Position numbers and translations under genes: made by a program. 64,000 bases of DNA from Thermincola ferriacetica (GTDB lineage: Bacteria > Bacillota > Thermincolia > Thermincolales > Thermincolaceae). Location: contig NZ_LGTE01000004.1 of NCBI RefSeq assembly GCF_001263415.1, forward strand, positions 92,514 to 156,513. The letters run 5' to 3'. The notes beneath the pieces were generated by a model. It made no database searches. It was not told where the DNA came from and saw only the letters and a list, made by a program, of their open reading frames with translations. Shown here in pieces: positions 7,738 to 17,200 of this stretch. Numbering within the stretch: the first letter of the stretch is position 1; every line of letters starts with the position of its first letter.

Positions 7738-8343
7738 ATGACTATTATACTACCCTTTTCCGGCGGCGTCACTGCCTATTTATCTATAATTTTAGATTGG
7801 TATCGGACAACCCCGTATTTCTGCCCCCTCTGCAAAGGTAAAACCCATCGCCACGGTAAATATTTACGAACCGTATATAGTCAAGACGAGTGCTTTATTA
7901 TCCCAATCTTCCGGCGGCGCTGTCCAAACTGTAGAGTGACTTTTTCATTTATCCCTTCTTTCATTAAACCCTACGCCCGGTTCCTGAATTCCTATCGTTT
8001 CGCCCTTTTTCAACGTCATGTGGTTGATGGGATATCTATCAGACAGACCCCGTCCTATTCGTCTGCTCATGGGATGCATTCTGTCAGTACCTGTACCTTC
8101 AGACGCTGGCTAAAGAGGTTTAAAAAGATTGCCCCGGAAGTCAGTAAACACCTTACCACACGGCTATTGGAATTACGTCCCGGTTTATCTATTCCCAAAG
8201 GTTTACCGGATATAGCCTTTGTTTTAAATGCCGGGCAGGTTTTAAATCTCATAGTTCAGTCTCTTTTACCGGAAGAACCTTTGCATTCTTACGGTGTTTT
8301 TGACATGCTTAATTTACTCCTTCCGGGTAACTTGCTGGTATAA
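7738..8343 (+). CDS. Transposon zinc-ribbon protein (DUF6431-like)
   Basis: This 201-residue protein has a CPLC..CPNC zinc ribbon (residues about 28-65) and a basic segment, consistent with DNA binding. The arrangement recalls DUF6431 proteins, which accompany DDE transposases in Clostridia; that family name is from memory. The ATG at 7738 follows TTGAGGGG. It is the first gene of the transposon operon, and the function in transposition is unknown. Confidence 0.65.
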   Translation: MTIILPFSGGVTAYLSIILDWYRTTPYFCPLCKGKTHRHGKYLRTVYSQDECFIIPIFRRRCPNCRVTFSFIPSFIKPYARFLNSYRFALFQRHVVDGISIRQTPSYSSAHGMHSVSTCTFRRWLKRFKKIAPEVSKHLTTRLLELRPGLSIPKGLPDIAFVLNAGQVLNLIVQSLLPEEPLHSYGVFDMLNLLLPGNLLV

Positions 8344-8522
8344 CTCATCCTTTGCGGGGATTTTTTTTATGTCTTTTTGATGAAATTTTGGTGGCTTTTG
8401 CCCTGTTACCCGGCGAGTTGGCCGGATCTCCCCAAAACCGTCCACAGAATTTGCTATCTCCCCGGTTCGGGTTGCCTGTGGGAAAATTATGGTGGATTTT
8501 ATCAAGGAAAGGAGTGCATTGC

Positions 8523-9905
8523 ATGAACCAAGAGGAACGAGATATGCTGGCCAATTTCCGCTTCAGCCTGATTGCCCCACTGGTAACCCGGAAGTTAAAC
8601 AAGGGAGAACGCCAAAGAATCTTAACGGAGCTGGCCTGTCAAACCCACCTTACCCCCAAGGGGGAATGCAAAAGGTTCAGTGTCCGGACCTTAGAACGTT
8701 ATGTGGCGGCTTATGAAAAGGAGGGCCTGGCAGGGCTAATTCCTAAAGGGCGAAAAGACGCTGCCCGTTGCCGGGTCATACCTCCTGACTTGTTGGACAA
8801 TGCGGTAGCTCTCAAGCTGGAGGCGCCGGACAGAAGTGTGCGGCAGATTATCCGGATCCTGGAGCTTACCGGTTCCTGTCCGGAGGGTTTTCTTAAACCC
8901 AGCACTTTAAGCAGTCATCTCTATGCAACTGAACCGGTGCAAAAACTTATGGAAGGCAATAAAGAAGCCTGCCGCCGCTATGAGATGGCTTACCGTAACC
9001 AGGTATGGCAGGCTGATACCCACCATACTCTCTATTTGCCCCATCCCAAACAGCCCCATAAACGCCGCCTGGCTTATCTGATTGTCTTCCTGGACGATTA
9101 TTCAAGACTCGTAACCCACGGGGAGTTCTTCTTTGAGGAAAATGTTTTAAGCCTGGAACAGGTTTTTAAGAAGGCTATCCTAAAACACGGTATTCCTGAA
9201 AAGCTTTATGTGGACAACGGCGCTATCTACGCTTCCCGGCATCTGCAGGGAATCTGTGCCCGGTTGAAAACTCACCTGGTGCATGCTAAACCCTACCGAC
9301 CTCAGGGTAAGGGCAAGGTGGAACGGTTTTTCCACTTCGTGGACCGTAGTTTTAAACCTGAGGCTTATCTCCTTATCGAACAGGGAAAGCTGACAACTCT
9401 GGAGGACCTCAACCAGTTTTTCTGGGCCTGGCTCGAGAAGGCTTATCAGACCAGGGTTCACGGTACAACCAAGGAAAAACCTCGTGTTCGCTTCGCCCAA
9501 TGTGATAAAGAACTGCGCTATTTAGACCCCGTGCTGCTGGATAAATACTTCCTTTGGGAGGAAACCCGCAAGGTTGACGGGGCCGGTTGTGTCAGCCTAC
9601 AGGGTAATCTCTACGAAGTGGACCTGCGCCTGGTCAAAAAGAAGGTAACTCTACGATTTGACCCTCAGGACTTAACCCGGTTGGAGGTATGGTTTGAGGG
9701 TGAGCAATACCCTGATGCTCTGCCCCTCAATATGACCCGCCACCGCCATAAGGCCTTGCCTGAGTTGGAGGAACAGCCAAGAGAGTCTACCGGCCTCAAT
9801 TTTCTTGAAGCCACCAAAGCGGCCCTGGCCAAAGAACAGGCTGAAAGCCTGCGTAATTCCTTGTCTTTTGCCAAGCTGATTAAGGAGGAGGATGTTCATG
9901 ATTAA
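8523..9905 (+). CDS. DDE transposase with integrase core
   Basis: This 460-residue transposase has an N-terminal helix-turn-helix region of about 120 residues (RTLERYVAAYEKEGLAGLIPKGRKD). An rve-type integrase core follows with Asp165 (QADTHH), Asp231 (VDNGAIY) and Glu267 (GKVERFF), giving D-65-D-35-E, then a Mu/TniA-like C-terminal beta domain. The ATG at 8523 is chosen because AAGGAG lies 8 bases upstream; the open frame continues to 8352 without a credible start. The stop overlaps the start of the ATPase gene, which implies translational coupling. Confidence 0.9.
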   Translation: MNQEERDMLANFRFSLIAPLVTRKLNKGERQRILTELACQTHLTPKGECKRFSVRTLERYVAAYEKEGLAGLIPKGRKDAARCRVIPPDLLDNAVALKLEAPDRSVRQIIRILELTGSCPEGFLKPSTLSSHLYATEPVQKLMEGNKEACRRYEMAYRNQVWQADTHHTLYLPHPKQPHKRRLAYLIVFLDDYSRLVTHGEFFFEENVLSLEQVFKKAILKHGIPEKLYVDNGAIYASRHLQGICARLKTHLVHAKPYRPQGKGKVERFFHFVDRSFKPEAYLLIEQGKLTTLEDLNQFFWAWLEKAYQTRVHGTTKEKPRVRFAQCDKELRYLDPVLLDKYFLWEETRKVDGAGCVSLQGNLYEVDLRLVKKKVTLRFDPQDLTRLEVWFEGEQYPDALPLNMTRHRHKALPELEEQPRESTGLNFLEATKAALAKEQAESLRNSLSFAKLIKEEDVHD

Positions 9906-10695
9906 AGAGTTTTTTGGTTTTTCTCACGTCCCTTTTACCAAAGAGATTGCCACTGATTTCATTTTTCCTTCGGAGCAGCATCAGGAGTTAACCGCCCGGC
10001 TGCGTTACGCTATCGAAAACCGCTATTTGTCCCTGGTTACCGGCGAGATCGGGGCCGGTAAATCTACGGCTATCCGGGCGCTCTGTAAGAGCTTGGACCC
10101 TTCCAAGTACAGGTTTGTTTACCTCTCCGAATCCCGCCTCAGTCCCCGCATATTTTACCAGGAGGTGCTCTACCAGTTGGATACGGAACCCGGCTTCCTC
10201 CAGGCCACGGCCAAACGCCGGTTTGTGGAAACCATCCGGGACTTTTATGATAAGCACCATGTCCTGCCGGTCATTGTTGTCGATGAAGGCCAGGAGCTCT
10301 CTACTGCCATGATTAATGAGTTCCGCTTTGTCATTAATTTTGATGTGGATTCCCGTTCTCCCCTTGCCTTAATCCTTACAGGCCAGCCTGAACTCCGGGA
10401 CCGCCTCAAACTCAGGGCGCTTAGGGCCATTGACCAGCGCATTAATGTCCGGTTTCACTTAAATGGCCTGTCCGAAGAGGAAACTAAAAAGTATATTTTC
10501 CATGCCCTGCAAAAAGCCGGCGGCACCCATATGTTTTTCTCCGATGATGCGGTTAAGGCCCTCTATGTCCATTCTAACGGCATCCCGCGCCTGATTAATG
10601 CTATATGTACCGACTGCCTAGTGGACGCCGTCACCCGCCAGCAGCACACTATTGACGCCACTACTGTTGCCAGGGTTATTGCCGAACGCCAGTGA
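9898..10695 (+). CDS. Transposon AAA+ ATPase, ExeA/TniB-like
   Basis: This protein of about 265 residues has Walker A (GEIGAGKST), Walker B (VIVVDEGQ) and an ExeA-like C-terminal lid. In TniA/TniB or Mu A/B-type systems such ATPases choose the target and activate the transposase. Two ATG codons are possible (9892 and 9898); the second is better spaced from AAGGAGGAGG. The gene overlaps the transposase stop. Confidence 0.85.
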   Translation: MIKEFFGFSHVPFTKEIATDFIFPSEQHQELTARLRYAIENRYLSLVTGEIGAGKSTAIRALCKSLDPSKYRFVYLSESRLSPRIFYQEVLYQLDTEPGFLQATAKRRFVETIRDFYDKHHVLPVIVVDEGQELSTAMINEFRFVINFDVDSRSPLALILTGQPELRDRLKLRALRAIDQRINVRFHLNGLSEEETKKYIFHALQKAGGTHMFFSDDAVKALYVHSNGIPRLINAICTDCLVDAVTRQQHTIDATTVARVIAERQ

Positions 10696-10742
10696 CTTGT
10701 CTCAGCCCTCTGACAAAGAGAGCTGTTTTTCACCCTTTCTAC

Positions 10743-10857
10743 TGTCAATGGCAGTTGGAACTAAACATTTCTAAAATGTCATGCATTTCGGGAAATGCCC
10801 ACTTCTAACTGCCATTGACGGCTGGAATGCCACTGACAAATAGCTCAGGAAGCGACA
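10743..10857 (+). repeat. Transposon right end with repeated transposase-site-like motifs
   Basis: TGTCAATGGCAGTT (10744-10757) faces AACTGCCATTGACG (10807-10820). A related TGTCAGTGGCA lies on the minus strand at 10828-10838, and the terminal GGAAGCGACA is at 10848-10857. Several copies of a TGTCA(A/G)TGGCA motif near an end are what would be expected of transposase binding sites. The left end lacks the TGGCA half. Confidence 0.6.
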
Positions 10858-10921
10858 TTACACCACGTTACCGCAGAACCCATTCTTATTATTCGGGGAT
10901 TGGTTGACTATATTACTTAGA

Positions 10922-11278
10922 TCAATTATCTTGCATCTTACTAAATTTTTCTCTTTCACTTTGGTTAAAGTTTTTTAATTCCTTACTTTTCTTAATTTGC
11001 CCAGTTTCGTAGTTTAACACAGTATATCCATTATCTCTTCCAATAACATAGATAAATTGATTTATTTCTTTATATTTATAAACGTGGGATTCTATAGGCT
11101 CCGCTGTTTCAACATTATTTAAAGAAAAAACATCATCTGTTACTTTTAATATTTGGTATTTTCCATCCCCAAACAATCTCTCAGTATCTCTTCCAGCTGG
11201 ATATTTATATGATTGACAACCCATTATCGTTCCAAGTAATAAAAATCCTAATAAAAACTTAATTAAATATCTGTTCAT
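10922..11278 (-). CDS. Small lipoprotein next to the RHS gene; immunity candidate
   Basis: This 118-residue protein has a signal peptide ending in a lipobox (GTIMGC, Cys21). It is the next gene after the RHS gene, 21 bases downstream, in the same direction. The body (HVYKYKEINQFIYVIG, then NGYTVLNYETG) looks like a compact beta-rich domain and matches no family I can name. Position after the polymorphic C-terminal region, AT-richness and small size fit an immunity protein. A lipoprotein location would protect at the cell surface. This role is inferred. Confidence 0.6.
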   Translation of the reverse strand: MNRYLIKFLLGFLLLGTIMGCQSYKYPAGRDTERLFGDGKYQILKVTDDVFSLNNVETAEPIESHVYKYKEINQFIYVIGRDNGYTVLNYETGQIKKSKELKNFNQSEREKFSKMQDN

Positions 11279-11299
11279 TATAAATTATAACCTCCTTAC

Positions 11300-14200
11300 C
11301 TATCTAACCCACTGGACCGTATCTTCAAAATTAATATAAAAACGATACGGTACTATAATTTTTAATAACTGACTAATGTGCGCCCCGTCATTTGCTAAAG
11401 TTCCAATATTAATTTCTCTATTTTTAATGGTTAACCATTCAGTAAAATCGTATTTATCTCCTAACCATACCTTTAATCTCCACTTCCCTGTATATACTTT
11501 ACCCTTAACCACCATTCGCGAAATATGTATTGCATAAAATAAGTCCGTTTCACTTGATTCGTTTTTTCGGAACTCAATACCCTTGTCATAATAAACGCTA
11601 TATTTACCTGTTTTATAATTTTTAATGATGCTATTAATTGTTGTTTTATAAATTTTAGATTTCTTTATCTTTTCAACAACCTCCGAACCTCCCCAAAAAT
11701 ACCTTGTCCTAGGATTATCCTGCAAAGAATAATTCAAAAAATCCGCTGCAACTGTATATCCTTTAGGTTTTAACCAGTATTTTATTCCGCTTTGCCATAT
11801 GTAATGTCTTACATTTTGTTTTACAGTGTTTTTTACCTTTGCTAATTGCTGAAGAATAATGTCTACTAAACTATTACCGCTCGGATCAATAAACCTAATA
11901 GGATTATTCTCCACATACGCATAAAGGTTTTTACTCAGCGGATTCTCCAGGTCCCCCTCATACGTATCCCTGCTCAAGAACCTCCCCGTCTCCGGCTCAT
12001 AACACCGGGCCCGCAGGTACAACAGGTTTGTCTCCTCATCCCACATCTCACCTGTATAGCCAAAGGTGTTATGCAGGACGTTTCGCCCATCTTCGGATAG
12101 CTTGCTGCCCGGCGCAGGGTTGCCGAACTCATCATAACGGTAGTGGTCGCGTATGTTGCCGTCCGGTTTCACCATGTAAGCCACACTGCCCAGGCCGTCA
12201 TACAGGTAATACAGCGGGTCTTGTGATTCGGGGCGTGTTTCATCTACGGCTTCTACCTCAATACGCTCCAAGCCGTATGTGTAGGCAGCATCAAACCTCC
12301 CGTCTTCACCGTAGGTCATCAGTACCTGGGTGAGCGGGTCGGAGACATCGTTGAGGTAGTAGGCAATTTCTACTTTTTCACCATTAGGTCCAACCGGGAT
12401 CTTGCCGTTCTTGTACCAGCCCAGGTGTTTGCCTTTGTTGGTGTATTTGCCTTTTTTACGGTAGCCTTTGCCTTTGGACTTAGCGGCTTCTTTTTTCTTT
12501 TCCCTGGCTTCTTTGCTTAGGTTCTTGTTCTGGGTTTTGTCACTCTTGCCGTCCCCGGACTTGTTTTTGTTTTGGCCAGGCGCATTGCCGGAATTTCCCT
12601 TCCCGCTGCCGCCGGAATTTCCTCCACCGTTGCCACCTGAATTACCGCCACTATTACCTTTGCCGTTACCGCCATTGGCTAGCAGCATATATATCAGGTC
12701 AGACTGCTGCTTCTTGGCCTTCTCTTTGCCGGGCGGTGTGAAGCCGGGGTTATTGCCCTTGCCGTTGTCATGCTTGTATGTGGGCATGGTCATGGCCGAC
12801 AGCTTGGTGATGCGGTTACCGTCCCCGTCATACTCGAAGCCTACCCATTTGCCCTGGTGAAACCTGACTTCAGTCAGGCGGTTCTCGTAATCCCAGGTGT
12901 AGGAGGTAACTTTGTTGCCCGGCTCTATCTTGGCTATACGGTTGCCGTTGTTGTCATAACGGAACTCGGTGAAAGGCCCGTCATTGACATTGAATTTGGT
13001 CAGCTCATTGGCCGCATTGTAGTAATATTTCGTGGTGTTGATGGAATCTCCTTCTACTTTGGTCATCTTAATCCGGTTGCCCACCGGGTCATATTCGTAT
13101 GCCACCCTGCTGCCATCAGGGTTAATAACCTTCTCCAGCTGGTTCAGCGGGTCATAGAAATACTCAGTGGTGTATACCGACCCTTCCACCGTCTGGATCA
13201 GCCTGGTCCGGTTGCCCGCCAGATCGTAGGTGTATTCATATTTCGCCAGAAGTTTCTGGTCAGCATTAATACTGGCCATAGATGTCAGTTGGTTGGCAGT
13301 GTTGTAGCCGTAGGACGTTACAACTCCATTAGGGAGAATGGTCTTGGTGCGGCGTCCCACCTGGTCATATTCGTAGGAAGTAACCTTATTTAAGCGATCC
13401 GTTACCGTGATGAGCCGGTTTAAATTATCGTAGCCATACTTTACTTTCTTCCCATCGGGGTATTTCACCAGAGTCTTCTGCCCCAACGCATTGTACTCAT
13501 ATTCCACGGTCATGTCGTCCTGGTTGGTGACTGCAGTCAGGCGGCCCAGGGCATCATAATCATACCAGACGGTGCCGTACATGTCTTCCATCCACTCGCG
13601 CTTGCCCTGGTCGTTGTAGCCGTATTCCACGTAACTGCCGTCGGGGTAGTAGACTCCCAGCAGGCGGTCTAACTCGTCATATGCATACTCGATCCGGTTT
13701 CCGTTGGGGTCGGTCTTGGCAACTATATTGCCGTTTTCGTCATACTCAAATACGGTGGTCTGGCCCAGGGGGTTGATGCTGTGGGTAAGCAGGTTTCTGC
13801 TGTTGTACCTGTACTCGGTCGTATGCCCGTTGGCATCGATACAGAACCGCAGGTTCCCCACATCATCATACCGGTACTCTGTCGTATTGCCTTTAGGGTC
13901 AATGACAAACCGCAGCCTGTTGGCCCCGTCATATTTGAAATGGGTGGTATGCCCGTTGCCGTCGGTGACCCGGACCCTGTTGCCGTTTTTGTCCAGGCCG
14001 AATTCATTGCCCCGGTTCAGCGCATCAATTACGCGGACCAGACGGTTCATGTTATCATACTCGTACCTGGTGACATTGCCCAGGGCGTCCTTCATGGCTA
14101 TGCGGTTGTTGTTTTCATCATACTCAAATTCCGTCACGTTGCCCGCCGGGTCAATAACCTGTTTCAGGTTGTTGTTTTCATCATACCGGTAGGTATAAGT

Positions 14201-17200
14201 CTGGTTTAAGGCATTGGTCACCGTCTCCTGGTTGCCGGACCGGTCATAGGTATACCTGGTGGTATGGCCCATATTGTCGGTAACTTCAATGACCCGGGAC
14301 AGCGCATCATATTTATACCCTGTTACCGAACCGTCAAAATCCCTGTAGAACAGGGTATTGCCCAGGTCGTCATAGGTGTACTCCGCCCACTGCTGCAGCG
14401 GGTCAATGACCTTCTCCAGGCGGTTGAACTTATCATAGTTATACCTGGTTACCTGGCCTTTAGCGTCCTTCACTGCTGTCCTGTTGCCGTTCGGGTCGTA
14501 GAAATACTCCACGGCATCACCCGTGGGCTCTATCACCTTCTTCAGCCTGCCCAGGGCATCATAGGTATATGTGGTTTTGTTCAGGTTGGCATCCTTGGTC
14601 CAGAGAAGGTTACCGTTACCGTCGTAGTGGGAAAGGGTAGACTTAAGCAGGGGGTCGGTTTCTTCCAGCACATAGCCCCTCTTGTCATAGCGGTAGGTGG
14701 TCACATTGCCTTCCGCGTCCCTGGTGCCCAGGAGCCTGTTGTTGTAGTCGTAGCTGTTGACAATTTCACCGGCGGGGTTTAATTCCCGCAGCAGGTTGCC
14801 GTTGTTATCGTATTCATAGGTGGTCCTGTTGCCTTTGGGATCGACAACTTCTTTAAGCCTGCTGATTTCATCATAGTGGTAACGGGTGATGAAACCACGG
14901 CCATCCTTTACGGTTTCCACGTTGCCGTTGGGATTATAGGTATAGGCCACCTCTTTTCCCGCCGGGTCCCTGACGCTTTTTACCAGGCCGGAATCGTAGT
15001 ATTCGTATGAAGTGGTATTCCCCTCCGGGTCGGTCACGGTCAGGACATTCCCATTGTCGTCATATGTCATGCGGGTGGTATTGCCCATGGCATCGATTAC
15101 TTCGGTGGGGTAATCCCTGTTATCCGGGTCGGTATAGCGGTATATGGTGCCTTTGTTTTCACTGTTCAATACCGCCAGCAGGTTTCCGCGGGCATCGTGC
15201 TGGTAGTATGTTGCGTACCCCATGGCGTCAATGGCCTGATAGCGGTATCCCCTCTCGTCATAACGGTACTGCACCAGCGGCAGGTCTGTGGAAGTAGTTG
15301 TGACCGGTTCAGAGTCAATGCTGCCCGGCGCTGCCGTAGTGGTCACCGGTTCCGGATCAGGGGTTACCCCTCTCCCGCCGGCCCCGAACCGTAATGTCTG
15401 GGCTTTTTGCGTTTCCTCCCGGAAAGCCATAAGGCTCTCCGTATCCGGCCCGTCTATACTCGTTACCCTGTACTCGTTGTCAAAGGTGTAGATGAATTCA
15501 TTACCGTTCTTGTCCCTGAAAGTCGTGCTTCTGCCGCCATAGGACAGGTTTACATAATATCCCTCGGCATCATACTGGGTCGTCACCCGGCCTTGGCTGT
15601 CATATTCGTTGGTGACAGCCCTATAGCCCATGGGGTCGGTCACTCCGGTTACCCTGTGAGCATCATTCGGGTCATAATCGTAGCTTGTTACCCCGCCGTT
15701 GGGGTCAATAACCTCGCTCAACCGGCCCCAGCTGTCATAGACATATTCCACCTGGCGGCCTGCCGGGTCTTCCAGCAAAGTTATCCGGCCCAGTTCGTCA
15801 TAGTATAGTTTGCAGCTCCGGCCCGCGGCATCGCTGACCTCGCTTAGGAGCCCCTCGGGGTCATAAGAGAGGGTGATGGTGTTGCCGTTCCTGTCGGTGA
15901 TACTGTCCAGCATGCCGTCGGTATCAAAATGATAGACCGTGTTGTATTTGGTAATCACAGAATAAGTGCCGTCGCCGTTTTTCACCAGTCTTTCGGTCAC
16001 GTCTGCATCACTGACATAGCCGCTGCCTGATGGACGGAAGAAATATCCGCCCCCGTCACCTCCGGTGGCTTCGATGGAACCGTCCTCATACATGATGAGC
16101 ATCTTGTCATAGCCCAACTTCCAGTTCTGGCCCAGCGGCCCCCGGTACATTTCGGGTTCCTGAGAGTTTAAGACCCGGGTGAATTCCACCGGCAGCCCCT
16201 TGGCGTCAAAGGACAGGTCCGCCGCAAAGGCAAAGAAGTTCCCGGTAGCCGCGTCGATAGAGTCACCCACTACCTCGCCGTTACTGTATAAAGGCCTGAT
16301 TTTTTCCCTGAGCCGGTATTCCTCATCAGGGTCTTTGATGATATCCCCTGCGGTATAGGGCATGTCCCGCATAGGGTCAAGGACCAGTACGTAGTCTCCG
16401 ACCACCATCTCCAGCTCGGTTTTGATCCCGTTGTCTTCCTTCAGCTTGGCGGCCCTGGTCCCGTCCTTGTAGTAGAACTTGGCCAGTTTCTTGGTCCTGG
16501 CCCCTTTGCTGTAAATGGCAATGAGGAACTTCTGGCTGGTGGTTTCGCTGGTGATGGTCTCGATATAGGTGTTGCCTTGTTCATCGGTCCTTTCCACATC
16601 GTACTCGTAGTACATGGAAATGGTCCTGGTTTTGCCCTTTTCAAAAGACATGCCATCCTGTTCCCACTTACCGCTGCTGTCAGCGGTGGTGCCGAAAGAC
16701 TGCCCGTCATCGGTGGTAAGGTAAACCCGGGCATCGGCCACGGCTGTGCCGTCAGCTTTGATCAGGCCGGTTTTTCTGTCGATATGTAATCTGAAATTGG
16801 CCGGACCTGCCACCGGATCCCCTTTGATGTAGGTATAGACGAGTTTGGGCCGCTTGCTTGCTGTTCCGTGGTCACAGGATATGAACTCCTTGTATCCTTC
16901 ACCGGACCCGGGGGACAGGGCCAGTCCATTATTGGAAGCAGGATCGTCTACCCACTGCTGGACTAAGCTGGTAACATCAAAATCCCACCATCCTGTGGCC
17001 GGACCGCTGGAAGTATCCACCAGCGCTCCCGTCCCCCCGCTCCTCTGCCAGAAATCCCAGGTCAGGGTGGAATAATCCCATCTCCAGTTAGCTTCTACGG
17101 GGAACAACCTGATGGAACTTAAAGACCCTTCCTGGGCAAAAACGGAAAACGTGGCTGAAGTTACGGTGATGTCTTCCTCACTGGTCAGGTTATCGAAATG

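Larger units (their letters stand above)
7535..10857 (+). mobile_element. 3.3-kb DDE transposon with TGTCGCTTCC terminal repeats
   Basis: The ends are perfect 10-bp inverted repeats, TGTCGCTTCC at 7535-7544 and its complement at 10848-10857. An inner TGTCAGT follows at equivalent distance on both sides (7554-7560; complement at 10832-10838). The 5'-TGTC terminus and the transposase plus AAA ATPase pair resemble TniA/TniB-type elements. Three genes point the same way: a zinc-ribbon DUF6431-like protein, a D,D35E transposase and an ExeA-like ATPase. No 5-bp target duplication is seen (GAAGT on the left, TTACA on the right), so one flank was probably rearranged after insertion. The insertion truncated the phospholipase C gene. 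Confidence 0.85.

Noticed and set aside
12560..12680. Gly-rich repeat region in the RHS gene as a CRISPR or tandem DNA repeat
   Set aside because: The repeats are codon-level low complexity inside one open frame, with no spacers.
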